64,000 nucleotides of DNA from Aristolochia californica (taxonomy: Eukaryota; Streptophyta; Magnoliopsida; Piperales; Aristolochiaceae). The position numbers and the translations under genes are program-made. Below the pieces are notes generated by a model. The model had not been told where the DNA came from. It made no database searches and saw only the letters and a program-made list of their open reading frames with translations. Shown in pieces: positions 48,350 to 60,300 of the stretch (positions are counted from its first letter, which is position 1; each line of letters begins with the position of its first letter). The stretch is taken from the NCBI GenBank assembly GCA_029961685.1, contig JARWKL010000008.1, positions 13,983,981 through 14,047,980 on the forward strand. The letters run 5' to 3'.

Positions 48350-49364
48350 AATCTCTTTCTTATAAAATTCAACCAAGCTATCTGGGCTCGTACTAGTAGA
48401 ATTTCCCCAACGTGGATACGAAAACTTTGGTGCTCATTTTTAGTATGTGAAAATAACTTTCTTCACTCACATTTATTATAGTTTTCAAATTCTTTCACAT
48501 ACATAAACTCTAAAATTTCCATTTTGTTGTGATCTATATTTGCCTTATCTTTTTGTTTACGAGAAAACTAGGAGAGTGAAAAACTCAAGTTTGAACAAAA
48601 AAAATTGAACATCCAAAATGGAAATGCACAAATGCTGAGAGAGATAATTCCAAAAAGTATCTGTGATTGTTTAGGTCCGCTTTTTGTAAAATAGGCAAAA
48701 AGTGGGTTGTTTGGCTATGGTAAATATCCCACCGCATGTAAACTTGAGAATTTTAATTTTTTCTTCTCCTATATAATTTTGGATCATTAGGTCATTTGCA
48801 TCTTCAACATGTCTCTGGCATGCATATCCATCACATTTAAAACATGTCAGGATCAATTAGGAATCTCTTCCTTATAAAATTCCACCAAGCTATCAGGGGA
48901 TTTCTTAGTGGAATTTCCCCAACGTCGATAACAAAACTTTGGTGTTCATTTTTATTGCGTGAAAATAACTTTTTTCACTCACATTTATTATAGTTTTATA
49001 ATTATTTCAGGTACATAAACTCTAAAATTTCCATTTTGTTGTGATCTATATTTGCCTATCTTTTTATTTACGAGAAAACTGGGAGAGTGAAAAACTCAAG
49101 TTTGAAAAAAACATTCAACATCCAAAATGAAAATGTAAAAATGCTGAGAGAGATTATTCCAAATGTATCTATGATTTTTTAGGTCCGCTTTTAGTAAAAT
49201 AGGCAAAAGTTGTTTGGCTCTGGTAAATATCCCACCGCACGTAAACTTGAGAATTTCAATTTTTTCTTCTCCTAGAAAATTTTGGATCATTAGGTCATCT
49301 GCATCTTCAACATGTTTGTGATATGCATATCCAACACATTTAAAACATGTTAGGATCAATTAGG
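48350..49364 (+). repeat. Distant duplicate of monomers 1-1020
   Basis: Both places carry the same rare variants in the same order: GTGCTCATTTTTAGTATGTG, GATTGTTTAGGTCCGC, GGCTATGG, CTATATAATTTTGG, ACATGTCTCTGGC, ACATGTCAGG and AATCTCTTCC. By hand I count about 9 differences in the first 180 bases and about 8 in the next 330, so about 97% identity for the first monomer. The copies are about 48.35 kb apart, which is about 95 monomers. Confidence 0.88.
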
Positions 49365-50260
49365 AATCTCTTTCTTATAAAATTCCACCAAGCTATCTGG
49401 GGTTGTACTAGTAGAATTTCCCCAACGTGGATAACAAAACTTTGGTGTTCATTTTTAGTGCGTGAAAATAACTTTCTTCACTCACATTTATTATAGTTTT
49501 CAAATTCTTTTGCATACAGAAACTCTAAAATTTCTATTTAGTTGTGATATATATTTGCCTTATCTTTTTGTTTACGAGAAAACTAGGAGAGTGAAAAACT
49601 CAAGTTTGAAAAAAAAATTGAACATCCAAAATGGAATTGCACAAATGCTGAGAGAGATAATTCCAAAATTATGTGTTATTTTTTAGGTCCGCTTTTAGTA
49701 AAATAGGCAAAAAGTGGGTTGTTTGGCTCTGGTAAATATCCCACCGCACGTAAACTTGAGAATTTCAATTTTTTCTTCTCCTAGAAATTTTTGGATCATT
49801 AGGTCATCTGCATCTTCAACATCTTTGTGGCATGCATATCCAACACATTTAAAACATGTTAGGATCAATTAGGAATCTCTTTCTTATAAAATTCCACCAA
49901 GCTATTTGGGGTTGAACTAGTAGAATTTCCACAACGTGGATAACAAAACTTTGGTGTTCATTTTTAGTGCGTGAAAATAACTTTCTTCACTCACATTTAT
50001 TATAGTTTTCAAATTCTTTTGCATACAGAAACTCTAAAATTTCTATTTAGTTGTGATATATATTTACCTTATCTTTTTCTTTACGAGAAAACTGGGAGAG
50101 TGAAAAACTCAAGTTTGAAAAAAAAATAGAACATCCAAAATGGAATTGCACAAATGCTGAGAGAGATAATTCCAAAATTATCTGTTATTTTTTAGGTCCG
50201 CTTTTAGTAAAATAGGCAAAAAGTGGGTTGTTTGGCTCTTGTAAATATCCGACCGCACGT
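49230..50260 (+). repeat. Recent local monomer duplication
   Basis: The monomers beginning at 49365 and 49874 share GCATACAGAAACTC, ATTTCTATTTAGTTGTGATA, AACATCCAAAATGGAATTGC and a TTCCAAAATTAT stretch followed by GTTATTTTTTAGG. The tails at about 49230-49364 and 49740-49873 share GTAAACTTGAGAATTTCAA, TTTTTTCTTCTCCTAGAAA and CATATCCAACACATTT. The match spans about one monomer with an offset of about 509 bases. It ends in the second copy near 50260, where a different tail begins. Confidence 0.83.
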
Positions 50261-50891
50261 CAACTTTATAATTTTAACTTTTTCTACTCATTGAAATTTT
50301 TGGATCATTAGGTCATTTGCATCTTCAAAATATTTCTGGCGTGCATATCCACCACATTTAAAACATGTTAGGATCAATTAGGAATCTCTTTCTTATAAAA
50401 TTCCACCAAGCTATCTGGGGTTGTACTAGTGGAATTTCCCCAACGTGGATAACAAAACTTCGGTGTTCATTTTTAGTGCGTGAAAATAACTTTCTTCACT
50501 CACATTTATTATAGTTTTCAAATTATTTTCCATACATAAACTTTAAAATTTCTTTTTTTTTGTGATCTATATTTGCCTTATCTTTTTGTTTACGAGAAAA
50601 CTGGGAGAGTGAAAAACTCAAGTTTGAAAAAAAAAAATTGAACATCCAAAATGGAAATGCACAAATGCTGAGAGACATAATTCCAAAAAGTATCTATGAT
50701 TTTATAGGTCTGCTTATTGTAAAACAGGAAAAATGTGGGTTGTTTGGCTCTGCTAAATATCCTACCGCACGTTAACTTGAGAATTTTAATTTTTCCAACT
50801 CGAAATTTTTGGACCATTAGGTCATTTGCATCATAAACATGTTTTTGGCATGCATATCCACCACATTTAAAACATGTTAGGATCAATTAGG

Positions 50892-51390
50892 AATCTCTAT
50901 TTTATAGAATACCACCAAGCTATCTAGGGTGGTACTAGTGGAATTTCCTCAACATGGATAACAAAACTTTGGTGTTCATTTTTAGTGCGTGAAAATAATT
51001 TTCTTCACTCACATTTATTATAGTATTCAAATTCTTTTGTATACATCATCTCTAAAATTTCCATTTTGTTGTGATCTATATTTGCCTTATCTTTCTGTTT
51101 AAAAGAAAACTTGGAGAGTGAAAAACTCATGTATGAAAAAATAACTTGAACATCCAAAATGGAAATGCACAAATGCTGAGAGAGATAATTCCAAAAAGTA
51201 TTTGTGATTTTTTAGGTCAGCTTTTTGTAAAATAGGCAAAAAGTGGTTTGTTTGGCTTTGGTAAATATCCCACCGTAGGTTTACTTGAGAATTTTAATTT
51301 TTTCTACGCCTTGAAATTTTTGGATCATTACGTCGTTCGCAGCTTCAATATTTCTCGCATGCATATCCACCACATTTAGGATCAATTAGG
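50892..51390 (+). repeat. Monomer lacking the right arm of the palindromic box
   Basis: At about 51371 the text is CCACCACATTTAGGATCAAT, so the AAAACATGTT stretch of the usual sequence is gone. The left arm is also damaged, reading CAATATTTCTCGCAT at about 51345. The monomer is 499 bp. This copy cannot form the inverted repeat at all. Confidence 0.82.
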
Positions 51391-54300
51391 ATTCTCTTTC
51401 TTATAAAATTCCACCAAGCTATCTGGGGTTTTACAAGTGGAATTTCCCCAACTTGGATAACTAAACTTTGGTGTTCATTTTTAGTGCTTGAAAATAATTT
51501 TCTTCACTCACATTTATTATAGTTTTCAAATTCTTTTGCATACATAAGCTCTAAAATTTTTATTTTGTTGTGATCCATATTTACCGTATCATTTTGTTTA
51601 CGAGAAAATTAAGAGAGTAAAAAACTCATGTTTGAAAAAAAAATTGAACATCCAAAATGGAAATGCACAAATGCTAAGGGAGATTATTCCAAAAAGTATC
51701 TGTGATTTTTTGGTCCATTTTTTGTAAAATAGGCAAAAAGTGGGTTGTTCAACTCTGGTAAATATCCCATCGCACGTTAACTTGGGAATTTTAATTCTTT
51801 CTACTCCATGAAATTTTTGGATCGGTAGGTCATCTGCATCTTCAACATGTTTCTGGCATGCATATCCACCACATTTAAAACATGTTAGGATCAATTAGGA
51901 ATATCTTTCTAATAAAATTCCACCAAGCTATCTGTGATTATACTAGTGGAATTTCACCAACGTGGATAACAAAACGTTGGTGTTCATTTTTAGTGCATGA
52001 AAATAACTTTGTTCACTCACATTTATTATAGTTTTCAAATTATTTTGTGTACATAAACTCTAAAATTTCCATTTTGTTGTGATCTATATTAGCCTTTTCT
52101 TTTTGTTTACGAGAAAAATGAGAGGGTGAAAAAACACAAGTTTGAAAAAAAAATTTGAATATCCAAAATGGAAGTGCACAAATGCTGAGAGAGATAATTC
52201 GAAAAAGTATCAGTGATTTTTTAGGTCCGCTTTTTGTAAAATTGGGAAAAAGTGGGTTGTTTGGCTCTGGTAAATATCCCACAGAACGTTAACTTGAGAA
52301 TTTTAACTCTTTCAACTCCATGAAATTTTTTGACAATTAGGTCATCTGTATCTTCAACATGTTTTTGGTATGCATATCCTCCACATTTAAAACATGTTAG
52401 GATCAATTAGGAATCTCTTTCTTATAAAATTCCACCAAGCTATCTGGGGTTGTACTAGTGGAATTTCCCCAACGTGGATAACAAAACTTTGGTGTGCATT
52501 TTTCGTGCGTGAAAGTAACTTTCTTCACTCACATTTATTATTGTTTTCAAATTATTTTGCATACATAAATTCTAAAATTTCCATTTTGTTGTGATCTATA
52601 TTTGCCTTATCTTTTTGTTTTCGAGAAAACAGGGAGAGTGAAAAACTCAAGTTTGAAAAAAAAAATTGAACATCCAGAATGCAAATGCACAAATGCTGAG
52701 AGATATAATTTCAAAAAGTATCTATGATTTTATAGGTCTTCTTTTTCTTAAATAGGCAAAAAGTGGGTTATTTGGCTCAGGCAAATAAACCACCGCACGT
52801 TAACTTGAGAATTTTATTTTTTTCTACTCGAAATTTTTGGTCCATTAGCTCGTTTGCATCTTCAATATTTTTCTGGCATGCATATCCATTACTTTTAAAA
52901 CATGTTAGGATCAATTAGGAATCTCTTTCTTATAAAATTCCACCAAGCTATCTGGAGTTGTACGAGTGGAATTTAACCAACGTGGAGAACAAAACTTTGG
53001 TGTTCATTTTTAGTGCGTGAAAATAACTTTCGTCACTCACATTTATTGTTGTTTTCAAATTCTTTTGCATACATAAACTCTAAAATTTCCAATTTGTTGT
53101 GATCTATATTTGCCTTATCTTTTTGTTTACGAGAAAAATGGGAGAGTGAAAAAACTCAAGTTTGAAAAAAAAATTGAACATCCAAAATGGAAATGCACAA
53201 ATGCTGAGAGAGATAATTCCAAAAAGTATCTATGAATTTTTGGTCCGTTTTTTGTAAAATAAGCAAAAAGTGGGTTGTTTGGATCGGGTAAATATCCCAC
53301 CGCACGATAACATGAGAATTTTAATTCTTTCTACTCCTTGATATTTTTGGATCAGTAGGTCATCTGCATCTTCAACATGTTTCTGGCATGCATATCCATC
53401 ACATTTAAAACATGTTAGGATCAATTAGGAATCTCTTTCTTATAAAATTCCACCAAGCTATCTCGGGTTGTACTAGTGGAATTTCCCCAACATGGATAAT
53501 AAAACTTTGGTGTTCATTTTTAGTGCGTGAAAATAACTTTCTTCACTCACATTTATTATAGTTTTCAAATTCTCTTGCATACATAAACTCTAAAATTTGC
53601 ATTTGTTGTGATCTATATTTGCCTTTTCTTTTTGTTTACGAGAAAAATGAGAGGGTGAAAAAACTCAAGTTTGAAAAAAAAAATTGAACATCCAAAATGG
53701 AAGTGCACAAATGCTGAGAGAAATAATTCAAAAAAGTATCAGTGATTTTTTAGGTCCGCTTTTTGTAAAATTGGGAAAAAGTGGGTTGTTTGGCACTGGT
53801 AAATATCCCACAGCACGTTAACTTGAGAATTTTAATTCTTTCTACTCCATGCATTTTTTGGATCATTAGGTCATCTGCATCTTCAACATGTTTCTGGTAT
53901 GCATATCCTCCGCATTTAAAGCATGTTAGGATCAATTAGGAATCTCTTTCTTATAAAATTCCACCAAGCTATATGGGGTTGTACTAGTGGAATTTCCCCA
54001 ACGTGGATAACAAAACTTTGGTGTTCAGTTTTAGTGCGTGAAAATAACTTTCTTCACTCACATTTATTATAGTCTTCAAATTCGTATGCATACATAAACG
54101 CTTAAATTTCCATTTTGTAGTGATTTATATATGCCTTATCTTTTTGTTTACAAGAAAACTAGGAAAGAGAAAAAACTCAAGTTTGAAAAAAAAATGGAAC
54201 ATCCAAAATGGAAATGCACAAATGCTGAGAGAGATAATTCCAAAATATATCTGTGATTTTTTAGGTCTGCTTTTTGTAAAATAGGCAAAAAGAGGGTTGT

Positions 54301-57300
54301 TAGGCTCTTGTAAATATCCCACCACATGTTAACATGAGAATTTTAATTCTTTCTACACCTTGAAATTTTTAGATCATTACATCATCTGCATCTTCAACCT
54401 GTTTCTGGTATGCATATCCTCCACATTTAAAACATGTTAGGCTCAATTAGAAATCTCTTTCTAATAAAATTCCACCAAGCTATCTGTGGGTGTACTTGTG
54501 GAATTTCCCCAACGTGGATAAGAAAATTTTTGTGTTCATTTTTAGTGCGTGAAAATAACTTTCTTCACTCACATTTATTATAGTTTTCAAATTTGTTTTG
54601 CATACATAAACCCTAAAATTTCCATTTTGTTGTGATCTATATTTGCGTTATCTTTTTCTTTACGAGAAAACTAGGAGAGAAAGAAAACTCAAGTTTGAAA
54701 AAAAAAATTGAACATCCAAAATGGAAATGCACAAATGCTGAGAGAGATAATTTCAAAAAGTATCTGGGATTTTTTTGGTCCGCTTATTGTAAAATAGGCA
54801 AAAAGTGGGTTGTTTGGTTCTTGTAAATATCCCACTGCATGTTAACTTGAGAATTTTTATTCTTTCTACTCCTTGAAATTTTTGGATCTTTAGGTCAACT
54901 GCATCTTCATCATGTTTATGCCACGCATATCCTCCACATTTAATATAGGTTACGATCAATTAGGAATCTCTTTCTTACAAAATTCCACCAATCTATCGGG
55001 GGTAGTAATAGTGGAATTTCCCCAACGTGGAGAAAAAAACTTTGGTGTTCATTTTTAGTGCGTGAAAATAACTTTCTCCACTCACATTTATTATAGTTTT
55101 CAAATTCTTTTGCATACGTAAACTCTAAAATTTCCAATTTGTTGTGATCTATATTTGCCTTATCTGTTTGTTTACAAGAAAAATCGGAGAGTGAAAAAAC
55201 TCTAGTTTGAAAAAAAAAATTGAACATCCAAAATGGAAATGCACAAATGCTGACAGAGATAATTCCAAAAAGTATCTGTGATTTTTTGGTCCGTTTTTTG
55301 TAAAATAAGCAAAAAGTGGGTTGTTTGGTTCCTGTAAATATCCCACCGCACGTTAACTTGAGAATTTTAATTCTTTCGACTCCTTGAAATTTTTGGATCA
55401 GTAGGTCATCTGCATCTTCAAAATGTTTCCGGCATGCATATCCACCACATTTAAAACATGTTAGGATCAATTAGGAATCTCTTTCTTATAAAATTTCACC
55501 AAGCTATCTGGGGTTGTACTAGTGGAATTTCCCCAACATGGATAACAAAACTTTGGTGTTCATTTTTAGTGCGTGAAAATAACTTTCTTCACTCACATTT
55601 ATTATAGTTTTCAAATTCTTTTGCATACAGGAACTCTAAAATTTCTATTTTGTTGTGATCTATATTTTTCTTTTCTTTTTGTTTACGAGAAAACTGAGAG
55701 GGTGAAAAAACTCAAGTTTGAAAAAAAAATTGAACATCCAAAATAGAAGTGCACAAATGCTGAGAGAGATAATTCCAAAAAGTATCAGTGATTTTTTAGG
55801 TCCGCTTTTTGTAAAATTGGGAAAAAGTGGGTTGTTTGGCTCTGGTAAATATCCTACAGCACGTTAACTTGAGAATTTTAATTCTTTCAACTCCATGAAA
55901 TTTTTTGATTATTAGGTCATCTGCATCTTCAACATGTTTTTGGTATGCATATCCCCCACATTTAAAACATGTTAGGATCAATTAGGAATCTCTTTCTTAT
56001 AAAATTTCACCAAGCTATATGGTGTTGTACTAGTGGAAGTTCCCCAACATGGATAAGAAAACTTTGGTGTTCATTTTTATTGCTTGAAAATAATTTTTTT
56101 CACTCACATTTTTTATAGTTTCCAAATTCTTTTCCATAAATAAACTCTAAAATTTCCATTTTGTTGTGATCTATATGTGCCTTATCTTTTTGTTTACGAG
56201 AAAACTGGGAAAGTGAAAAACTCAAGTTTCGAAAAAAAATTTAACATCCAAAATGGAAATGGACAAATACAGAGAGATAATTCAAAAAGGTATCTGTGAT
56301 TTTTTAGGTCTGCTTTTTGTAAAAGAGGCAAAAAGTGGGTTGTTTGGCTCTAGTAAATATCCCACCGCACGTGTACTTTAGAATTTTAATTTTTTGTACT
56401 CCTTGAAATTTTTGGATCGTTAGGTCATTTGCATCTTCAACATGTTTCTGGCATGCATATCCACCACAGTTAAAACATGTTAGGATCGATTTGGAACCTC
56501 TTTCTTATAAAATCCCACCAAGCTATCTGCGGTTGTATTACTGGAATTTCCCCAACGTGGGTAATAAAACTTTGGTGTTCATTTTCAGTGCGTGAAAATA
56601 ACTTTCTTCACTCAGATTCATTATAGTTTTCAAATTCTTTCACATACATAAACTCTAAAATTTCCATTTTCTTGTGATCTATATTTGCCTTATCATTTTG
56701 TTTACGAGATAACTGAGAAAGTGAAAAACTCAAGTTTGAAAAAAAAAATGAACATCCAAAATGGAAATGCACAAATGCTGAGAGAGATAATTTAAAACTT
56801 ATTTGTGATTTTTTAAGTCCGCTTTTAGTAAAATAGGCTAAAGGTGGGTTGTTTGGCTCTGGTTAATATCCCACCACACGTTAACTTGAGAATTTTATTT
56901 TTTTCTACTCCTTGAAATTTTTGGATCGTTAGGTCATTTGCATCTTCACCTTGTTTCTGGCATGCATATCCACCACATTTAATACATGTTAGGATCAATT
57001 TGGAATCTATTTCTTATAAAATTCCACCAAGCTACCTGGGTTTGTACTAGTGGAATTTCCCCAACGTGGATAACAAAACTTTGGTGTTCATTTTTAGTAC
57101 GTGAAAATAACTTTCTTCACTCACATTTATTATAGTTTTCAATTTTTTTTGCATACATAAACCCTAAAATTTCCATTTTGTTGTGATCTATATTTGCCTT
57201 GTCTTTTTGTTTACGAGAAAACTGGGAGAGAGAAAAAACTCAAGTTTGAAAAAAAAAATTGAGCATCCAAAATGGAAATGCACAAATGCTGAGAGAGATA

Positions 57301-60300
57301 ATTCCAAAAAGTATATGGGATGTTTTTTTTCCGCTTTTTGAAAAATAGGCAAAAAGTGGGTTGTTTGGCTCTTGTAAATATCCCACCGCACCTTATTTTG
57401 AGAATTTTAATTCTTTCTACTCAATGAAATTTTTTGATCAGTAGGTCATCTGCATCTTCAACATGTTTCTGGCATGCATATTTACCACATTAACAATAGG
57501 TTAGGATCAATTAGGAATCTCATTCTTATAAAATACCACCAAGCTATCTGGGGTTGTACTAGTGGAATTTTCCCAATATGGATAAAAAAACTTTGGTGTT
57601 CATTTTTAGTGCATGAAAATAACTTTCTTCACTCACATTTATTATAGTTTTCAAATTCTTTTGCAGACATAAACTCTAAAATTTCCATTTTGTTGTGATC
57701 TATATTTGCCTTTTCTTTTTGTTTACGAGAAAACTGAGAGGGTGAAAAAACTCAAGTTTGCCAAAAAATTTGAACATCCAAAATGGAAGTGCACAAATGC
57801 TGAGAGAGATAATTCCAAAAAGTATCAGTGATTTCTTAGGTCTGCTTTTTGTAAAATTGGGAAAAAGTGGGTTGTTTGGCTCAGTTAAATATCCCACAAC
57901 ATGTTAACTTGAGAATTTTAATTCTTTCTACTCCTTGAAATTTTTTGATCATTAGGTCATCTGCATCTTCAACATGTTTCTGGTATGCATATACCCCACA
58001 TTTAAAACATGTTAGGATCAATTAGGAATCTCTTCCTTATAAAATTCCACCAAGCTATCTGGGGTTGTACTAGTGGAATTTCCCCAACGTGGATAACAAA
58101 ACTTTGGTGTTCAGTTTTAGTGCGTGAAAATAACTTTCTTCACTCACATTTATTATAGTCTTCAAATTATTTTGCATACATAAACGCTTAAATTTCCATT
58201 TTGTAGTGATCTATATTTGCCTTATTTTTTTGTTTACGAGAAAACTGGGAGAGAGAAAAAACTCAAGTTTTAAAAAAAAAATGGAACATCCAAAATAGAA
58301 ATGTATAAATGTTGAGAGAGATAATTCCAAAATGAATCTGTGATTTTTTAGGTCCGCTTTTTGTAAAATAGGAAAAACGAGGGTTGTTAGGCTCTTGTAA
58401 ATATCCCACCGCACGTTAACATGAGAATTTTAATTCTTTCTACTCCTTGAAATTTTTGGATCAATAGGTCATCTGCATCTTCAACATGTTTCTGGTATGC
58501 ATATCCCCCACATTTAAAACATCTTAGGATCAATTAGGAATCTCTTTCTAATAAAATTCCACCTAGCTATCTGTGGGTGTACTAGTGGAATTTCCCCAAC
58601 GTGGATAACAAAACTTTGGTGTTCAATTTTTGTGCGTGCAAATAACTTTCTTCACTCACATTTATTTTAGTTTTCAAATTCTTTTGCGTACATAAACTCT
58701 AAAATTTCCATTTTGTTGTGATCTGTATTTGGGTTATCTTTTTGTTTACAAGAAAACAGTGACAGAAAAAAACCCCATTCTAAAAAAAAAAACTTGAACA
58801 TCCAAAATGGAAATGCACAAATACCGTGAGAGATAATTCCAAAAATTATCTGTGATTTTTTAGGTCCACTTTTTGTAAAATAGACAAAAAAGTAGGTTGT
58901 TTTGCTCTGGTAAATATCCCCCCGCACGTTAACTTGAGAATTTTATTTCTTTCTACACCTTGAAATTTTTGGATCAGTAGATCATCTGCATCTTCAACAT
59001 GTTTCTTGCATGCATATCCACTACATATAAAACATGTTAGGATCAATTAGGAATCTCTTTCTTATAAAATTCCACCAAGCTATCTGGGTTGTACAAGTGG
59101 AATTTCCCCAATGTGGATAACAAAACTTTGGTGTTCATTTTTAGGGTGTGAAAATATTTTCTTAACTCACATTTCTTATAGTTTTCAAATTCTTTTGCAT
59201 ACATAAACTCTAAAATTTCCATTTTGTTGTGATCTATATTTGCCTTATCTTTTTGTTTACAAGAAAACTAGGAGAGTGAAAAAACTCAAGTTTGAAAAAA
59301 AAAATTGAACATCCAAAATGGAAATGTACAAATGCTGAGAGAGATAATTCAAAAAAGTATCTTTTATTTTTTGGGTCCGCTTTTTCTAAAATAGGCAAAA
59401 AGTGGGTTGTTAGGCACTGGTAATTATCCCACCGCACGTTAACTTGAAAATTCTAATTCTTTCTGCTCCTTGAAATTTTATGATCATTAGGTCATCTGCA
59501 TCTTCAACTTGTTTCTGGCATGCATGTCTACCACCTTTAAAACATGTTAGGATCAATTAAGAATCTCTTTCTTATAAAATTCCACCAAGCTATCTGGAAT
59601 TGTACTAGTGGAATTTCCCCAACGTGGATAACAAAACTTTGATGTTCATTTTTAGTGCGTGAAAATAACTTTCTTCACTCACATCTATTATAGTTTTCAA
59701 ATTCTTTTGCATACATAAACTCTAAAATTTCCATTTTGTTGTGATCTTTATTTGCCTTATCTTTTTGTTTACAAGGAAACTAGGAGAGTGAAAAAACTCA
59801 AGTTTGAAAAAAAAAATTGAACATCCAAAATGGAAATGCACAAATGCTGAGAGAGATAATTCCAAAAAGTATCTGTGATTCTTTAGGTCCGCTGTTGGTA
59901 AAATAAGCAAATAGTGGATTGTTTGGCTCCTGTAAATATCCCACTGCACGTTCACTTGAGAATTTTAATTCTTTCTACTCCTTGAAATTTTTGGATCATT
60001 AGATCATCTGCATCTTCAACATGTTTCTGGCATGCTTATCCACCACATTTAAAACATGTTAGGATCAATTAGGAATCTCTTTTTTATAAAATTCCACCAA
60101 GCTATCTGGGGTTGTACTAGTGGAATTTCCCCAACGTGGATAACAAAAATTTGGTGTTCATTTTTAATACGTGAAAATAACTTTCTTCACTCACATTTAT
60201 TATAGTTTTCAAATTCTTTTGCATACATAAACTGTAAAATTTCCATTTTGTTGAAATCCATATTTGCCTTATCTTTTTTTTGACAAGAAAACTAGGAGAA

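Larger units (their letters stand above)
38662..51390 (+). repeat. Central-right domain with block duplications
   Basis: Monomer starts are 38662, 39171, 39680, 40190, 40703, 41214, 41723, 42232, 42743, 43260, 43770, 44278, 44789, 45298, 45808, 46311, 46820, 47330, 47840, 48350, 48862, 49365, 49874, 50383 and 50892. The pair at 38662-39679 matches 24499-25521. The pair at 40703-41722 is repeated at once at 41723-42742. The monomers from 44789 resemble both 29601 onward and 55987 onward. The pair 48350-49364 matches the left edge of the window. The monomers at 49365 and 49874 are a recent local copy of each other over most of their length. No gene is seen. Confidence 0.87.
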
